Below, in pieces: positions 41,136 through 50,215 of a stretch of DNA of 55,334 nucleotides. Position 1 is the first letter of the stretch; every line of letters begins with the position of its first letter. The DNA is from Candidatus Omnitrophota bacterium (lineage in GTDB: Bacteria; Omnitrophota; Gorgyraeia; Zapsychrales; Zapsychraceae). The position numbers and the translations under genes are program-made. The notes under the pieces were generated by a model. The model was not told the origin of the DNA. It saw only the letters and a list, made by a program, of their open reading frames with translations, and searched no databases. The DNA is taken from NCBI GenBank assembly GCA_020053475.1, contig JAGVNC010000099.1:1-55334 (forward strand). The letters run 5' to 3'.

Positions 41136-41163
41136 TTGACATTCCGGGTGTTTTGAGTATGAT
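41136..41163 (+). promoter_or_regulatory. Candidate promoter upstream of malic enzyme gene
   Basis: TTGACA (41136-41141) and TATGAT (41158-41163) are 16 bases apart. ATATTCA and TGAATAT arms follow around the start point. The leader to the next gene would be about 270 bases, containing short hairpins but no riboswitch I recognise. The remaining gap (40727-41050) shows only AT-rich DNA and a 56-codon open frame of unknown meaning. Confidence 0.5.
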
Positions 41164-41440
41164 ATTCATATACGCAAATATTTGAATATTGCTAAAAAAC
41201 ATCCGGTTGATTCGATATAAAATTTATTCGTTAAGCGCCTAATTTCTGGTTCTCCTGGAAAACGGGAAATTCCTCTTCGGTGAATCTCATTGTATTTGGT
41301 GAGAAGGGACCACCTGCTTCCCTAACCAATCACTAATCTCGTCGGCATAGCAGATATTTCATGGGGGAAAACTGTAGCGATCAACGGGAAATTCATTGCT
41401 ATTTTAATTTGTTGCTATTTTATTGGATTGGAGGGAGCAG

Positions 41441-42865
41441 ATGGATCAATTAAATTCTTCATCAACAAATCGATTGACAGTCCGTCTTGAGCTGATGAAT
41501 AAGCCGGGAATTTTTGCTCAGGTTGTTAATGTTCTCGCCGATGAACATGCGAATCTGGGAGCGGTTGATATCGTCGAAGCCATGGCTGATAAGGTTATTC
41601 GGGATGTCACTTTTGATATCGCGAATGAAGAACACGGCCAGCGGATTATTGAGGCTTTTAATAAACTAGAGCATGTTCAGGTTGTTTCTTTCTCAGACCC
41701 GATCTTTCTTTTGCATTTAGGCGGGAAAATACATATTCAAAGCAAGGTCCCGTTAAAGACGAGAAATCAGCTTTCCATGGTTTATACTCCCGGAGTGGCT
41801 AAGATTTGCCGGGCCATCGCTGATGATCATAACAAAGTTAATATTCTGACCATTAAAAGTAATAGTGTCGCTGTTATCACCGATGGTTCAGCCATCTTAG
41901 GGCTTGGGAATCTTGGGCCGGAAGCGGCTTTACCCGTGATGGAAGGCAAGGCGATCATCTTTAAAGAATTTGCTGATATCGACGCTTGGCCGATTTGTTT
42001 AGCGACTCAAGATGTTGGCGAGATTGTCGAGACGATCAAGAATATCGCGCCGGTTTTTGGCGGGATTAATCTGGAAGATATTAGTGCCCCACGTTGCTTT
42101 GAAATTGAATCAACGCTTAAAAAAATATTGAATATCCCTGTGATGCATGATGACCAGCATGGGACAGCTGTGGTTTTATTAGCAGCTCTTAAAAATGCCC
42201 TAAAAATTGTAAAAAAGGATATTAAAAATATCCGGGTGGTGGTTAACGGGTTAGGGTCGGCCGGTTCTGCCTGTTGCAAAATTTTGCTCGCGGCAGGAGT
42301 CAATCATTTATTGGGATGTAATAGAAAAGGCGCCGTCTTAAGCGTTGATTCGGATAACGTCAATAAAGTTAAAGAAGACTTTTTCGCGCACATTGATAAC
42401 CAAAATCCGCTGATGACATTGCGTGAAGCTTTAAATGGAGCGGATGTGTTCATCGGAGTATCGGCGGGTAATCTTTTAACTCCTGAAGATTTAAAGAGAA
42501 TGAGCCAAGACAAGATCGTCTTCGCGATGGCTAATCCTGACCCGGAAGTTAATCCTCATGAAGCTTTTAAAATCTGCCGGGTCTTTGCAACAGGCCGTTC
42601 GGATTTCCCCAATCAGATCAATAATGCCCTAGCTTTTCCAGGGATTTTTCGAGGGGCGTTAAATGTCCGGGCTAGAGAGATTAATGAAGAAATGAAATTA
42701 GCCGCCAGCGATGCGTTAGCCAACCTTGTTTCACAGAGCCAGTTGAATGAGGAATATATCATCCCCAGTATTTTCGATAAAAGAGTTGTCCTTGCCGTCG
42801 CAACAGCCGTCCAAGAGGCGGCTTATAAAACAAAAGTTGCGCGTAAAAGGGCCTTCATTGCATGA
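41441..42865 (+). CDS. NAD(P)-dependent malic enzyme with N-terminal ACT domain
   Basis: A 474-residue protein. Residues about 10-80 are an ACT regulatory domain (TVRLELMNKPGIFAQVVNVLADEHANL). The malic enzyme part follows: MVYTPGVAKICRAIADD, NSVAVITDGSAILGLGNLGPEAALPVMEGKAIIFKEFADIDAWPI, MHDDQHGTAVV, then a Rossmann region VVNGLGSAGSACCK and the FATGRSDFPNQINNALAFPGIFRGA end. It decarboxylates malate to pyruvate; the ACT domain implies control by a small ligand, perhaps an amino acid. ATG 41441 has GGAGG upstream and is preferred over TTG 41423. Pyruvate links it to the PFOR encoded across the gap. The stop overlaps a 23-codon ATG frame before the next gene. Confidence 0.95.
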   Translation: MDQLNSSSTNRLTVRLELMNKPGIFAQVVNVLADEHANLGAVDIVEAMADKVIRDVTFDIANEEHGQRIIEAFNKLEHVQVVSFSDPIFLLHLGGKIHIQSKVPLKTRNQLSMVYTPGVAKICRAIADDHNKVNILTIKSNSVAVITDGSAILGLGNLGPEAALPVMEGKAIIFKEFADIDAWPICLATQDVGEIVETIKNIAPVFGGINLEDISAPRCFEIESTLKKILNIPVMHDDQHGTAVVLLAALKNALKIVKKDIKNIRVVVNGLGSAGSACCKILLAAGVNHLLGCNRKGAVLSVDSDNVNKVKEDFFAHIDNQNPLMTLREALNGADVFIGVSAGNLLTPEDLKRMSQDKIVFAMANPDPEVNPHEAFKICRVFATGRSDFPNQINNALAFPGIFRGALNVRAREINEEMKLAASDALANLVSQSQLNEEYIIPSIFDKRVVLAVATAVQEAAYKTKVARKRAFIA

Positions 42866-42935
42866 GAAATATTCAGCCGATGATTGATCACGCGATTGAT
42901 CGTGCCCGGCAGTTACGTTGGGAGAAAAAGTAGGG

Positions 42936-43643
42936 ATGGAACTGACGATCAATGACATCGTTAAGATTTTTGCGGTCTCCGAGGAGAGGGTTAATCACTG
43001 GATTGAAAAAAAGAATATGCCTTGTATCAAGGCTAATGAGCAATATCGTTTTAACTATATTGAATTGCTTGACTGGGCCTTGCAGAAGAAAATTAACCTG
43101 ACTCCGGAAATTTTAACTTTAGGAGATCGGGAAAATTATAGTTCAGATAGTTTGTATCAATCCATCAAAAATGGCCATATTTATTATGATATTCCCGGCG
43201 ATAGCCGGGAAGAGGTTTTAAAGGCCATCGTTGACCTGTTGCCTCTCCCGCCGAAATTGAACAGAAAATCTCTCTGGCAAATGTTAGTCGCCAGAGAGGA
43301 AATGATGTCAACAGCTGTTGGCAATGGGATCGCCATCCCTCATGTCCGCAATCCTGTTATTTTGCAGATGGAGCACCCTTCCATCACTTTATGTTTTTTA
43401 AAGAAGCCCGTCGATTTTAAGGCCATTGATGGCAAACCTGTTTTTATTCTCTTCACCATCCTGAGCCCCTCTGTTAAAAAACATCTGGCCATTCTCAGCC
43501 GGTTAGCTTTTTGTCTGCAGAACGCAAAATTAAAGCAATATTTGCATGCGAAAGCAACTCAAGAACAAATTTTGGCCGAAATCAGGATTCTCGAGTCAAC
43601 ATTATCCTCCGTTCCCGATGAGAATGGGAAGGAGGGCAGATAA
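42936..43643 (+). CDS. Helix-turn-helix plus PTS EIIA (PtsN-like) regulatory protein
   Basis: A 235-residue protein of two parts. Residues 1-55 form a MerR/excisionase-like HTH (TINDIVKIFAVSEERVNHWIEKKNMPCI). Residues about 75-225 are a fructose/nitrogen-type EIIA domain with phosphorylation-site His in GNGIAIPHVR. No EIIB or EIIC is encoded nearby, so it should signal rather than move sugar. ATG 42936 is chosen because AGGG stands before it; TTG 42918 is a weaker option. It abuts the first Ehr gene with no gap, so the regulator probably controls or modulates that complex. The HTH suggests DNA binding; the ligand is unknown. Confidence 0.85.
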   Translation: MELTINDIVKIFAVSEERVNHWIEKKNMPCIKANEQYRFNYIELLDWALQKKINLTPEILTLGDRENYSSDSLYQSIKNGHIYYDIPGDSREEVLKAIVDLLPLPPKLNRKSLWQMLVAREEMMSTAVGNGIAIPHVRNPVILQMEHPSITLCFLKKPVDFKAIDGKPVFILFTILSPSVKKHLAILSRLAFCLQNAKLKQYLHAKATQEQILAEIRILESTLSSVPDENGKEGR

Positions 43644-45623
43644 ATGACGGATTATTTTTTATCCAGTTTGGTTCTTTTATCGATCTCCGCGGTGTTGATC
43701 GTATTGACATCACGATTTCAAAAAATCAGCGGAGGTATTTTTTTGTTTTCTCTGGGAACAGGATGTGTTTTGGGGTTAATCTCTGCCGTTAGTGTCCTCG
43801 TTCATCGGGTACCAATTGATTATCGGCTGGATTTTCGAATGCCTATCGGCGAGTTCTACGTGGGAGTGGATCTTTTAAGCGCTTTCTTCTTATTGACGAT
43901 TGTTATGTTATCCCTCTTCGCTGGTATATACGGATATGGTTACTTAAAAGATGATGAGAAAAAAAACTTAAGTGTCCATTACGCCTTATATCTTGTTTTG
44001 TTAATTTCTCTGATGCTTGTTGTCACTGCCAAGAATGCTGTTCTATTTTTGGTTGCATGGGAGACGATGGCCATATCCTCGTATTTTTTGATTACATTTG
44101 ATGATGAGAAGGAAGCCGTCAGAAAAGCCGGATACCTTTATTTAATCGCCACCCATACCGGGACGTTTTGCCTATGGGTCATGTTTCTTTTGATGGGACA
44201 ACAGGCTGGATCGATGAATTTCGATCAGATGACGCTGGCATCATTCCCTTTGCCGCTCGCGGGGGTGTTGTTTATTTTAGGGATCATCGGGTTTGGAGTT
44301 AAAGCAGGGTTTATCCCGTTTCATATATGGCTGCCTCACGCGCATCCGGCGGCTCCAAGTCATGTGTCCGCTGTTTTATCCGGGGTTATGATCAAGATGG
44401 GGATTTACGGTTTGATGAGGCTTATTTTGATTGTGAAGAATTTTCCTGAATGGTGCGCGATGGTGTTACTGATGATTGGCATGATTTCGGGAGTAGGAGG
44501 CGTTTTGTATGCTTTAGGCCAGCATGAAATCAAGAAATTACTCGCGTATCACAGCATTGAAAATATTGGGATTATCACGCTGGGGCTGGGAATCGGTTTA
44601 TGGGGGCAGATTGATCATAATGAAGCGGTGGCTCTTATTGGCTATGCCGGCGCGCTTTTGCACGTTTTTAATCACGCGATCTTTAAAGGGCTTTTATTTT
44701 TAAGCGCGGGATCGGTCATCCGCTCAACGCATACCGGGGAGATCGATCATTTGGGCGGGCTTTTAAAAAAGCTCCCATGGGCGGGACATTTATTTTTGAT
44801 CGGTTCTTTATCGATCTGCGGGTTGCCGCTGTTCAACGGTTTTATCAGCGAGTGGCTTGTTTTTCGGGCATTGTTCGATGGGGTATTTCATTTTGAAACG
44901 AACGCGCTTGTCTTTAGCAGTTTAGCCATTATTTCTTTGGCTTTAATCGGGGGGTTAGCTACGGCATGTTTTGCAAAAGCGTTTGGCGCGATATTTTTAG
45001 GGAACAGCCGTTCGATCGATAATACTCATTTGGAGGAAAATTCTTCGCTGATGCGCGCCCCCATGCTTGTGTTGGGAGGGCTTTGTTTATGGGTTGGATT
45101 TTTTCCAAGCACGATGGTGTCCTTTGCGTTGGGAGCTGCCTCAACAATTGCTTCGTTAAAGATTTCTCCAATGGCGGAAGAAGCCATTATTTCACCTCTT
45201 TTGACGGTTGTTTGGGTGTTGATGATTTTGGTGACAATCATTACCGTCCTGGTCTTATTTAAAAGGATTGCGATGAAATTCCTGCCTATTGAAAAAGCGC
45301 CGACGTGGGGTTGCGGGTATTCTATGCCGACGAACCGGATGCAATATACCGCTTCATCGTTCGCGGAGCCTATTTTGCGGATTTTTAGGAATGTTCTTGG
45401 GTTTAATGTTACGGGGAATAAACCGCAAGGATATTTCCCGAAGGAAGAAGCAATTTCCTCGCATGTTATCGATGCCTCGGAGGACTTCATTTTTCGTCCC
45501 ATATTCCAGTTCATTAAGTCTTTATCAGCAAAATTAAAAATTATTCAATTCGGGGTTACGCAGTTGTATTTGCTTTATATTTTTATATTTCTTTTGATAT
45601 TGCTCATTTGGAAGATGGTCTAG
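43644..45623 (+). CDS. Ehr complex antiporter-like subunit (NuoL/HyfB-type)
   Basis: A 659-residue membrane protein with about fourteen or more helices. The Mrp/NuoL core is clear: LVAWETMAISSYFLITFDDE, FIPFHIWLPHAHPAAPSHVSAVLSGVMIKMGIYGL and LLAYHSIENIGIITLGLG, with Lys/His/Glu residues of the proton channel in place. The C-terminal extension, including APTWGCGYSMPTNRMQYTASSFAEPI, is typical of HyfB-like subunits of group 4 hydrogenase-related complexes. It should move protons or Na+ when the peripheral arm transfers electrons. Its stop lies just before the NuoH-like gene. Confidence 0.93.
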   Translation: MTDYFLSSLVLLSISAVLIVLTSRFQKISGGIFLFSLGTGCVLGLISAVSVLVHRVPIDYRLDFRMPIGEFYVGVDLLSAFFLLTIVMLSLFAGIYGYGYLKDDEKKNLSVHYALYLVLLISLMLVVTAKNAVLFLVAWETMAISSYFLITFDDEKEAVRKAGYLYLIATHTGTFCLWVMFLLMGQQAGSMNFDQMTLASFPLPLAGVLFILGIIGFGVKAGFIPFHIWLPHAHPAAPSHVSAVLSGVMIKMGIYGLMRLILIVKNFPEWCAMVLLMIGMISGVGGVLYALGQHEIKKLLAYHSIENIGIITLGLGIGLWGQIDHNEAVALIGYAGALLHVFNHAIFKGLLFLSAGSVIRSTHTGEIDHLGGLLKKLPWAGHLFLIGSLSICGLPLFNGFISEWLVFRALFDGVFHFETNALVFSSLAIISLALIGGLATACFAKAFGAIFLGNSRSIDNTHLEENSSLMRAPMLVLGGLCLWVGFFPSTMVSFALGAASTIASLKISPMAEEAIISPLLTVVWVLMILVTIITVLVLFKRIAMKFLPIEKAPTWGCGYSMPTNRMQYTASSFAEPILRIFRNVLGFNVTGNKPQGYFPKEEAISSHVIDASEDFIFRPIFQFIKSLSAKLKIIQFGVTQLYLLYIFIFLLILLIWKMV

Positions 45624-45637
45624 AAAAGAGAAAATCA

Positions 45638-46558
45638 ATGGGGATTCAGATTTTATTACACATCGGCATCGTGATGATTTTATCTCCCTTGCTGTTGGGG
45701 ATCATCGGAAAGACAAAGGCTTTTTTTGCCGGGCGCTGGGGCCCGCCATTGTTACAGCCTTATTATGATATTGGGAAATTATTTCAAAAGGGGAATGTTT
45801 ACAGCATCACAACAACGTGGATTTTTCAGGCCGCGCCGATTGTTTGCCTGGCAGTGGTCTTGGTTTCCTCTTTTTTTATTCCTTTGGGAGGATTGAAGGC
45901 TCCTATTCAATTTTGGGGAGATATTATCCTCTTTGCCTATCTTTACGGGTTAGCCAGGTTCTTGATGATGATCGCCGCGCTTGATACGGGATCAAGTTTC
46001 GAAGGCATGGGCGCAAGCCGGGAAGCGGCCTTTTCGTGCTTAGCGGAGGTTGTGTTATTTTTAGATTTTATTATCCTGGCGCTATTGTCTAAAAAGTTCG
46101 TTTTATCAGAAATCATCGAGGGGAATATCTTATCGTCGTGGCCGTTATTTGGGCCGGTGCTTCTTTTGGTCGGGGCAAGTTATTTCTTAGTTTTGTTAGT
46201 AGAGAATGCCCGGATTCCTATCGATGATCCGGCAATACATTTAGAGCTGACGATGATTCATGAGGTGATGGCCCTGGATCACAGCGGATGGGATTTGGCT
46301 TATATTTACTATGGGGGTGCGATTAAGTTATTTGTTTTGGGAGGGCTATTTGTCAATATTCTGATCCCGTACCACAGTTTATCTTCCGTCATGCAGACAG
46401 TGATGTTCTCCGGAGGAATGATTATGTTGGCGCTGACGATAGGGATTGTGGAATCTTGCATGGCACGATTGCGATTAAACCGGATTCCGCTGCTTTTGAT
46501 CAGCGCTTTTGTTTTGGCTTTGGTCGGAGGGATCGTTGTTTTAGTCAAAGGGGTGTAA
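45638..46558 (+). CDS. Ehr complex NuoH/HyfC-like membrane subunit
   Basis: A 306-residue protein with eight helices. NuoH features: KAFFAGRWGPPLLQPYYDIGKLFQKG after the first helix, SSFEGMGASREAAFSCLAE, and ENARIPIDDPAIHLELTMIHEVM with the acidic loop that faces the peripheral arm. It links the hydrogenase-like subunits to the antiporter subunits. I prefer ATG 45638 over TTG 45608, which overlaps the previous stop, because family N termini begin with the first helix. A weak GAGA lies upstream. It is cotranscribed with its neighbours. Confidence 0.92.
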   Translation: MGIQILLHIGIVMILSPLLLGIIGKTKAFFAGRWGPPLLQPYYDIGKLFQKGNVYSITTTWIFQAAPIVCLAVVLVSSFFIPLGGLKAPIQFWGDIILFAYLYGLARFLMMIAALDTGSSFEGMGASREAAFSCLAEVVLFLDFIILALLSKKFVLSEIIEGNILSSWPLFGPVLLLVGASYFLVLLVENARIPIDDPAIHLELTMIHEVMALDHSGWDLAYIYYGGAIKLFVLGGLFVNILIPYHSLSSVMQTVMFSGGMIMLALTIGIVESCMARLRLNRIPLLLISAFVLALVGGIVVLVKGV

Positions 46559-46563
46559 TCACC

Positions 46564-47193
46564 ATGTGGTTAGAACTGGCTTTAATTTTGATTATTTTCT
46601 TAGGGATCATTATTTTAGGAAATAACCGCCTGGGGACCATGATCCAGCTTTTTGCGTTGCAATCTTTTATTTTAAGCATGACGCCCTTATTGGTACATCC
46701 CGGGATCCACGCGGTTATCATGACGGCTGCGACGATCATCTTAAAAGTTTTGGTGATGCCGAGTTTACTTTTTTGGGCGATACGGCATGTATCAATCCGC
46801 CGGGAAGTCCAGCCTCTTATTGGTTACGGGAAGACATTAATTCTGGGGGGCTTTTTTATCGGCGCGGCTTTTTTCATCTCTTCAAAGATGGATTTGCCCG
46901 TCAAGGCAATATCGAATTTATTGGTCCCGTCAGCCTTTTCCATCGTGATGATCGGATTCTTGCTCTTAGTAAGCCGGTTTAAAGCGATCACCCAGGTGAT
47001 TGGTTATCTTGTTATGGAAAACGGTATTTTTCTTTTTGCTCTTTTATTGTTAGAGAAGACCCCGCTTTTAGTCGAGATGGGCGTATTGTTGGATATTTTT
47101 GTTGCTGTTCTTATCATGGGGATCGTGGTTAACCATATCAATGAAGAGTTCGAGAGCACCAATACTATTCATTTAACGGCGTTGAGGGATTGA
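46564..47193 (+). CDS. Ehr complex HyfE/NuoK-like membrane subunit
   Basis: A 209-residue membrane protein with about seven helices. The start MWLELALILIIFLGIIILGNNRLGTMIQLFALQSF and the later YLVMENGIFLFALLLL with its membrane Glu match HyfE, which contains a NuoK-like fold. ATG 46564 begins just after the NuoH stop; a longer open frame from 46456 would overlap the NuoH gene and is not credible. It is one of the ion-pathway subunits connecting to the antiporter modules. Confidence 0.9.
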   Translation: MWLELALILIIFLGIIILGNNRLGTMIQLFALQSFILSMTPLLVHPGIHAVIMTAATIILKVLVMPSLLFWAIRHVSIRREVQPLIGYGKTLILGGFFIGAAFFISSKMDLPVKAISNLLVPSAFSIVMIGFLLLVSRFKAITQVIGYLVMENGIFLFALLLLEKTPLLVEMGVLLDIFVAVLIMGIVVNHINEEFESTNTIHLTALRD

Positions 47194-47197
47194 AGGA

Positions 47198-48640
47198 ATG
47201 CTACTTTTCTTAATTCTTTTACCTTTGTTCGGCGGGGCAATTGCTTTTGTTTTGCCCAAGAATCAACAACGAAGAACGATTCTTCCCTGGGTATCTTTGA
47301 TTCACCTGATCGGCGTAGGCAGTCTCTGGAAATTTTTGCCAGACACCCAGTTTAACGGATTTCTGGGATTAGATGTCCTGGGCCGGCTGATTTTAACGGT
47401 TGTTAGTCTCTTGTTTGTGGCGGTGTCTTTTTATTTATGGGGCTATCTGAACGATGAAGAAAAACATTCCGATAGAATTTTTATGAGCAGTCTGTTGTTT
47501 TTCTTGTCGGCGATGACGTTGGTGACAATGAGCCGGCATATGGGCTTGTTATGGATCGCGATTGAAGCAACGACGCTTTTTAGCGCCCCTTTGATTAATT
47601 TTCACCGCAGCCCACACAGTGTAGAGGCAACGTGGAAATATCTACTGATTTGTTCGGTGGGGATTGCCTTGGCGCTCTTGGGGACATTATTCTTGGCGGT
47701 TGCCGCCACCAGTGTTGGAACGGTCTTCTTAGGCGCCCTGTTGGAGAATGCCTCTTTGCTTTCCATCCCCTGGTTAAAGTTAAGCGTTATTTTTCTTTTT
47801 GTGGGGTATGGAACCAAGATGGGGCTTGCCCCCATGCATACCTGGCTTCCCGACGCGCATAGTGAAGCACCGTCCCCCGTTTCGGCCCTTTTGTCCGGGG
47901 TTTTGTTGAATTGTGCCTTCTTGGGCATTTTGAGGGTTTTTCAAATTTGTGTGGCCGCCGGCCAGACAGCTTTTGCGCAGGATTTATTCTTGATAATGGG
48001 TTTGTTGTCGCTTTTGGTTGCGGCCATTTTTGTTATCGGGCAGGCGGATTACAAAAGGTTGTTTGCTTATTCCAGCGTTGAGAACATGGGGATTTTAGCT
48101 CTCGGGATAGGGTTGGGGGGCGTCGGGTTATACGGCAGTTTGTTCCATATGATTAACAATGCCTTTGCCAAAGGGATGATATTTTTGGTGACGGGGAACA
48201 TTTATCAGGCTTACCAAAGCAAGAAGGTCAAGGACGTTAAAGGGCTGCTGGGTAGTTATCCGGTAACGGGAATATTTTTAGTAATGGGATTTCTGGCGGT
48301 GACAGGGGTCCCGCCCTTTGGGACATTTTACAGCGAATTGATGATCTTGAATGCGGCTATTCAATCAAGGCATTATTGGGTGGCCTTTTTTTATATATTA
48401 TTTCTGGCGGTGATATTTATGGGGATAGCGGAGAGTGTGCTCAGGATGCTGCACCGGGGCACAAAAGGACAGACAACGGGCCCGGCCCCGCCGATGGCGG
48501 GGCCAGCCCATAAAGAAGATTTAAGGCTAATCCTGCCGATCCTATTTTTAGGAGCGATTGTTTTAATCCTGGGTTTCTATATGCCTTCTTTCTTGGACGA
48601 TGCCTTAAAGGGGTCCAGCGCGCTTTTAGGAGGAAGATAA
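47198..48640 (+). CDS. Ehr complex antiporter-like subunit (NuoM/NuoN/HyfF-type)
   Basis: A 480-residue membrane protein with about fourteen helices. Core motifs: LLWIAIEATTLFSAPLINFHRSP, KMGLAPMHTWLPDAHSEAPSPVSALLSGVLLNCAFLG and KRLFAYSSVENMGILALGIG. The Glu in WIAIEATT and the Lys in YGTKMG form the usual proton-channel pair. At about residues 427-440 a Pro/Ala/Gly stretch (TGPAPPMAGPAHKE) is encoded by a perfect GC-rich palindrome, an in-frame repeat insertion in a loop between two helices. GAAGGA precedes the ATG. Confidence 0.92.
   Translation: MLLFLILLPLFGGAIAFVLPKNQQRRTILPWVSLIHLIGVGSLWKFLPDTQFNGFLGLDVLGRLILTVVSLLFVAVSFYLWGYLNDEEKHSDRIFMSSLLFFLSAMTLVTMSRHMGLLWIAIEATTLFSAPLINFHRSPHSVEATWKYLLICSVGIALALLGTLFLAVAATSVGTVFLGALLENASLLSIPWLKLSVIFLFVGYGTKMGLAPMHTWLPDAHSEAPSPVSALLSGVLLNCAFLGILRVFQICVAAGQTAFAQDLFLIMGLLSLLVAAIFVIGQADYKRLFAYSSVENMGILALGIGLGGVGLYGSLFHMINNAFAKGMIFLVTGNIYQAYQSKKVKDVKGLLGSYPVTGIFLVMGFLAVTGVPPFGTFYSELMILNAAIQSRHYWVAFFYILFLAVIFMGIAESVLRMLHRGTKGQTTGPAPPMAGPAHKEDLRLILPILFLGAIVLILGFYMPSFLDDALKGSSALLGGR
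48484..48504. repeat. CCCCGCC palindrome inserted in frame in the HyfF-type gene
   Basis: GGCCCCGCC-GAT-GGCGGGGCC is a perfect 9-bp stem with a 3-base loop. It encodes part of the PAPPMAGPA loop and keeps the frame open. The same core occurs elsewhere in the window between genes. Confidence 0.8.
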
Positions 48641-48641
48641 C

Positions 48642-50210
48642 GTGGACAGCCAAGAATTTGATGTGCGCAATGGGCAAAGCTGGGAATGGAGCGCCGTTCC
48701 CGTCTTGGGCGAAGATTCATTCCGTCAAAAAATCCTGGAGGAATGTTCTCAGTGGGCCAGCCCCGCCGGTGGCGGGGCCAGCCCCGCCGGTGGCGGGGCC
48801 AGGCTCGTTAATCTGTTTGCTCAATTGGAAGACAGCGGGAGTATCCGGATTTTTGTGATGCTCGGGAGGGATCAAGAAGGGAAATTGCCAGTTTTTTCCA
48901 TGCGGATATCACAGGATCAGGCGTCTTTCCAATCGCTAACGCCTGAATTGCCCCAAGCTCACATGTTCGAGCGGGAAATGGCTGAACAGTTTGCCATTAC
49001 ATCTATCGGGCATCCTTGGCTGAAACCGGTGCGTTATCATCAGAATTATCGAAATGTTCCTGATTTGTGGGCGGGAATTCCTTCACGCCCGATCCCGGGG
49101 GCGTATCCATTTTATCGCGTGGGGGGAGAAGAAGCGCATGAAGTTGCTGTCGGGCCCGTTCACGCGGGGATTATTGAACCGGGGCATTTTCGGTTCCAAT
49201 GTCACGGAGAAGAGATTTTAAACCTGGAAATACAGTTGGGCTATCAACACCGAGGCATCGAGAAGATGATGGAAGATGTTTCGGCAGAAAGAGCGGTGCT
49301 CTTGGCCGAGTCGATTGCCGGAGATACCGTCATAGGGCACGCGATGGCTTATTGTAATGCCATCGAATCATTAAGCGATTGTGAAATATCGCCACGGGCA
49401 GAAGCCATTAGAGCCATCGCCCTTGAACTCGAAAGGCTCTCCAATCACGTTGGAGATTTAGGCGCCTTAAGCACCGACATCGGATTTTTACCGCCAGCGG
49501 CCTATTTCGGCAGGCTCCGGGGAGAATTTTTAAATTTATTGATGGAGTTAAGCGGGAACCGTTACGGGAGAAGCCTGTGCCGGCCCGGCGGGGTTTTATT
49601 TGATTTGGATCAACCAATGATTGAAAATTTTCGAAAGCGCCTCCTGATTGCCCGGAAAGATTTAAAAGAAATTTCTGACCTTTTCTTCACCAAATCATCC
49701 GTTCTTTCGCGGCTGGAAGGAACGGGGATCGTTTCAACCAAGATCGCTCAGGAATTGGGTCTTGTTGGCCCGGCCGCTCGTGCTTGCGGGTGTGGGCTTG
49801 ATGTTCGCACCGATTATGCCTTTGGGATGTACCGTTTTCATCACATTCCAATTTCGACAGTCCTTTCCGGAGATGTTTATGCTCGTTCACTGATTCGTTG
49901 GCTTGAGTCTCAACGATCCATAGAATTTCTTTTAGACCTGTTGACCCAGATTCCCGAAGGGGATTTACAAATCAAGGGATCGGGATTGAAACCAAATCAC
50001 ATGGCCTTGGCCATGATTGAGGGATGGCGGGGAGAAATCGTTCATGTGGCGATGACGGATTCCAATTCCCGGATCGCGCGCTACAAAATTAAAGACCCTT
50101 CTTTCAATAATTGGATGGGCCTTTCCATGGCTGTGCGCGGCGCCCAAATTTCCGATTTCCCGGTTTGCAATAAAAGTTTTAATCTGTCTTATGCCGGGCA
50201 TGATTTATGA
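48642..50210 (+). CDS. ehrL: Ehr complex large subunit (NuoCD/HyfG-like) lacking NiFe ligands
   Basis: A 522-residue fusion starting at GTG: a NuoC-like part (about residues 1-140) and a NuoD/hydrogenase-large-subunit part. YQHRGIEKMMEDVSAERAVLLAESIAGDTVIGH replaces the usual hydrogenase L1 motif. Its Cys pair is absent, and the C terminus (DFPVCNKSFNLSYAGHDL) has no DPCxxC. It therefore cannot hold a normal NiFe centre, which defines energy-converting hydrogenase-related (Ehr) complexes, known from Geobacter and others. RLSNHVGDLGALSTDIGFLPP is as in NuoD. At residues about 39-52 a doubled ASPAGGG unit comes from a tandem palindromic repeat. The true redox substrate is unknown. Confidence 0.92.
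   Translation: MDSQEFDVRNGQSWEWSAVPVLGEDSFRQKILEECSQWASPAGGGASPAGGGARLVNLFAQLEDSGSIRIFVMLGRDQEGKLPVFSMRISQDQASFQSLTPELPQAHMFEREMAEQFAITSIGHPWLKPVRYHQNYRNVPDLWAGIPSRPIPGAYPFYRVGGEEAHEVAVGPVHAGIIEPGHFRFQCHGEEILNLEIQLGYQHRGIEKMMEDVSAERAVLLAESIAGDTVIGHAMAYCNAIESLSDCEISPRAEAIRAIALELERLSNHVGDLGALSTDIGFLPPAAYFGRLRGEFLNLLMELSGNRYGRSLCRPGGVLFDLDQPMIENFRKRLLIARKDLKEISDLFFTKSSVLSRLEGTGIVSTKIAQELGLVGPAARACGCGLDVRTDYAFGMYRFHHIPISTVLSGDVYARSLIRWLESQRSIEFLLDLLTQIPEGDLQIKGSGLKPNHMALAMIEGWRGEIVHVAMTDSNSRIARYKIKDPSFNNWMGLSMAVRGAQISDFPVCNKSFNLSYAGHDL
48757..48798. repeat. Tandem 21-bp palindromic repeat inside ehrL
   Basis: Two exact tandem copies of a 21-base unit occur, each made of CCAG plus CCCCGCC-GGT-GGCGGGG, followed by the start of a third (CCAGG). 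Because 21 is a multiple of three, each unit adds seven residues (SPAGGGA) without breaking the frame. Confidence 0.85.
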
Positions 50211-50215
50211 GCGCA

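Noticed and set aside
42862-42933. A 23-codon ATG frame overlapping the malic enzyme stop
   Set aside because: It has coupling geometry (ATGA) but is too short and unfamiliar to call; it may only promote reinitiation at the HTH-EIIA gene.
46456-46563. N-terminal extension of the HyfE-like gene
   Set aside because: It would overlap the NuoH-like gene by about 100 bases and is soluble-looking; the ATG at 46564 matches the family start.
48757-48798. Possible CRISPR or minisatellite
   Set aside because: Only two 21-bp units without spacers, each a hairpin within a coding frame; better explained as a palindromic repeat insertion.
48642-50210. A functional group 4 NiFe hydrogenase large subunit
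   Set aside because: Both Cys ligand motifs are absent, so the Ehr assignment is preferred.
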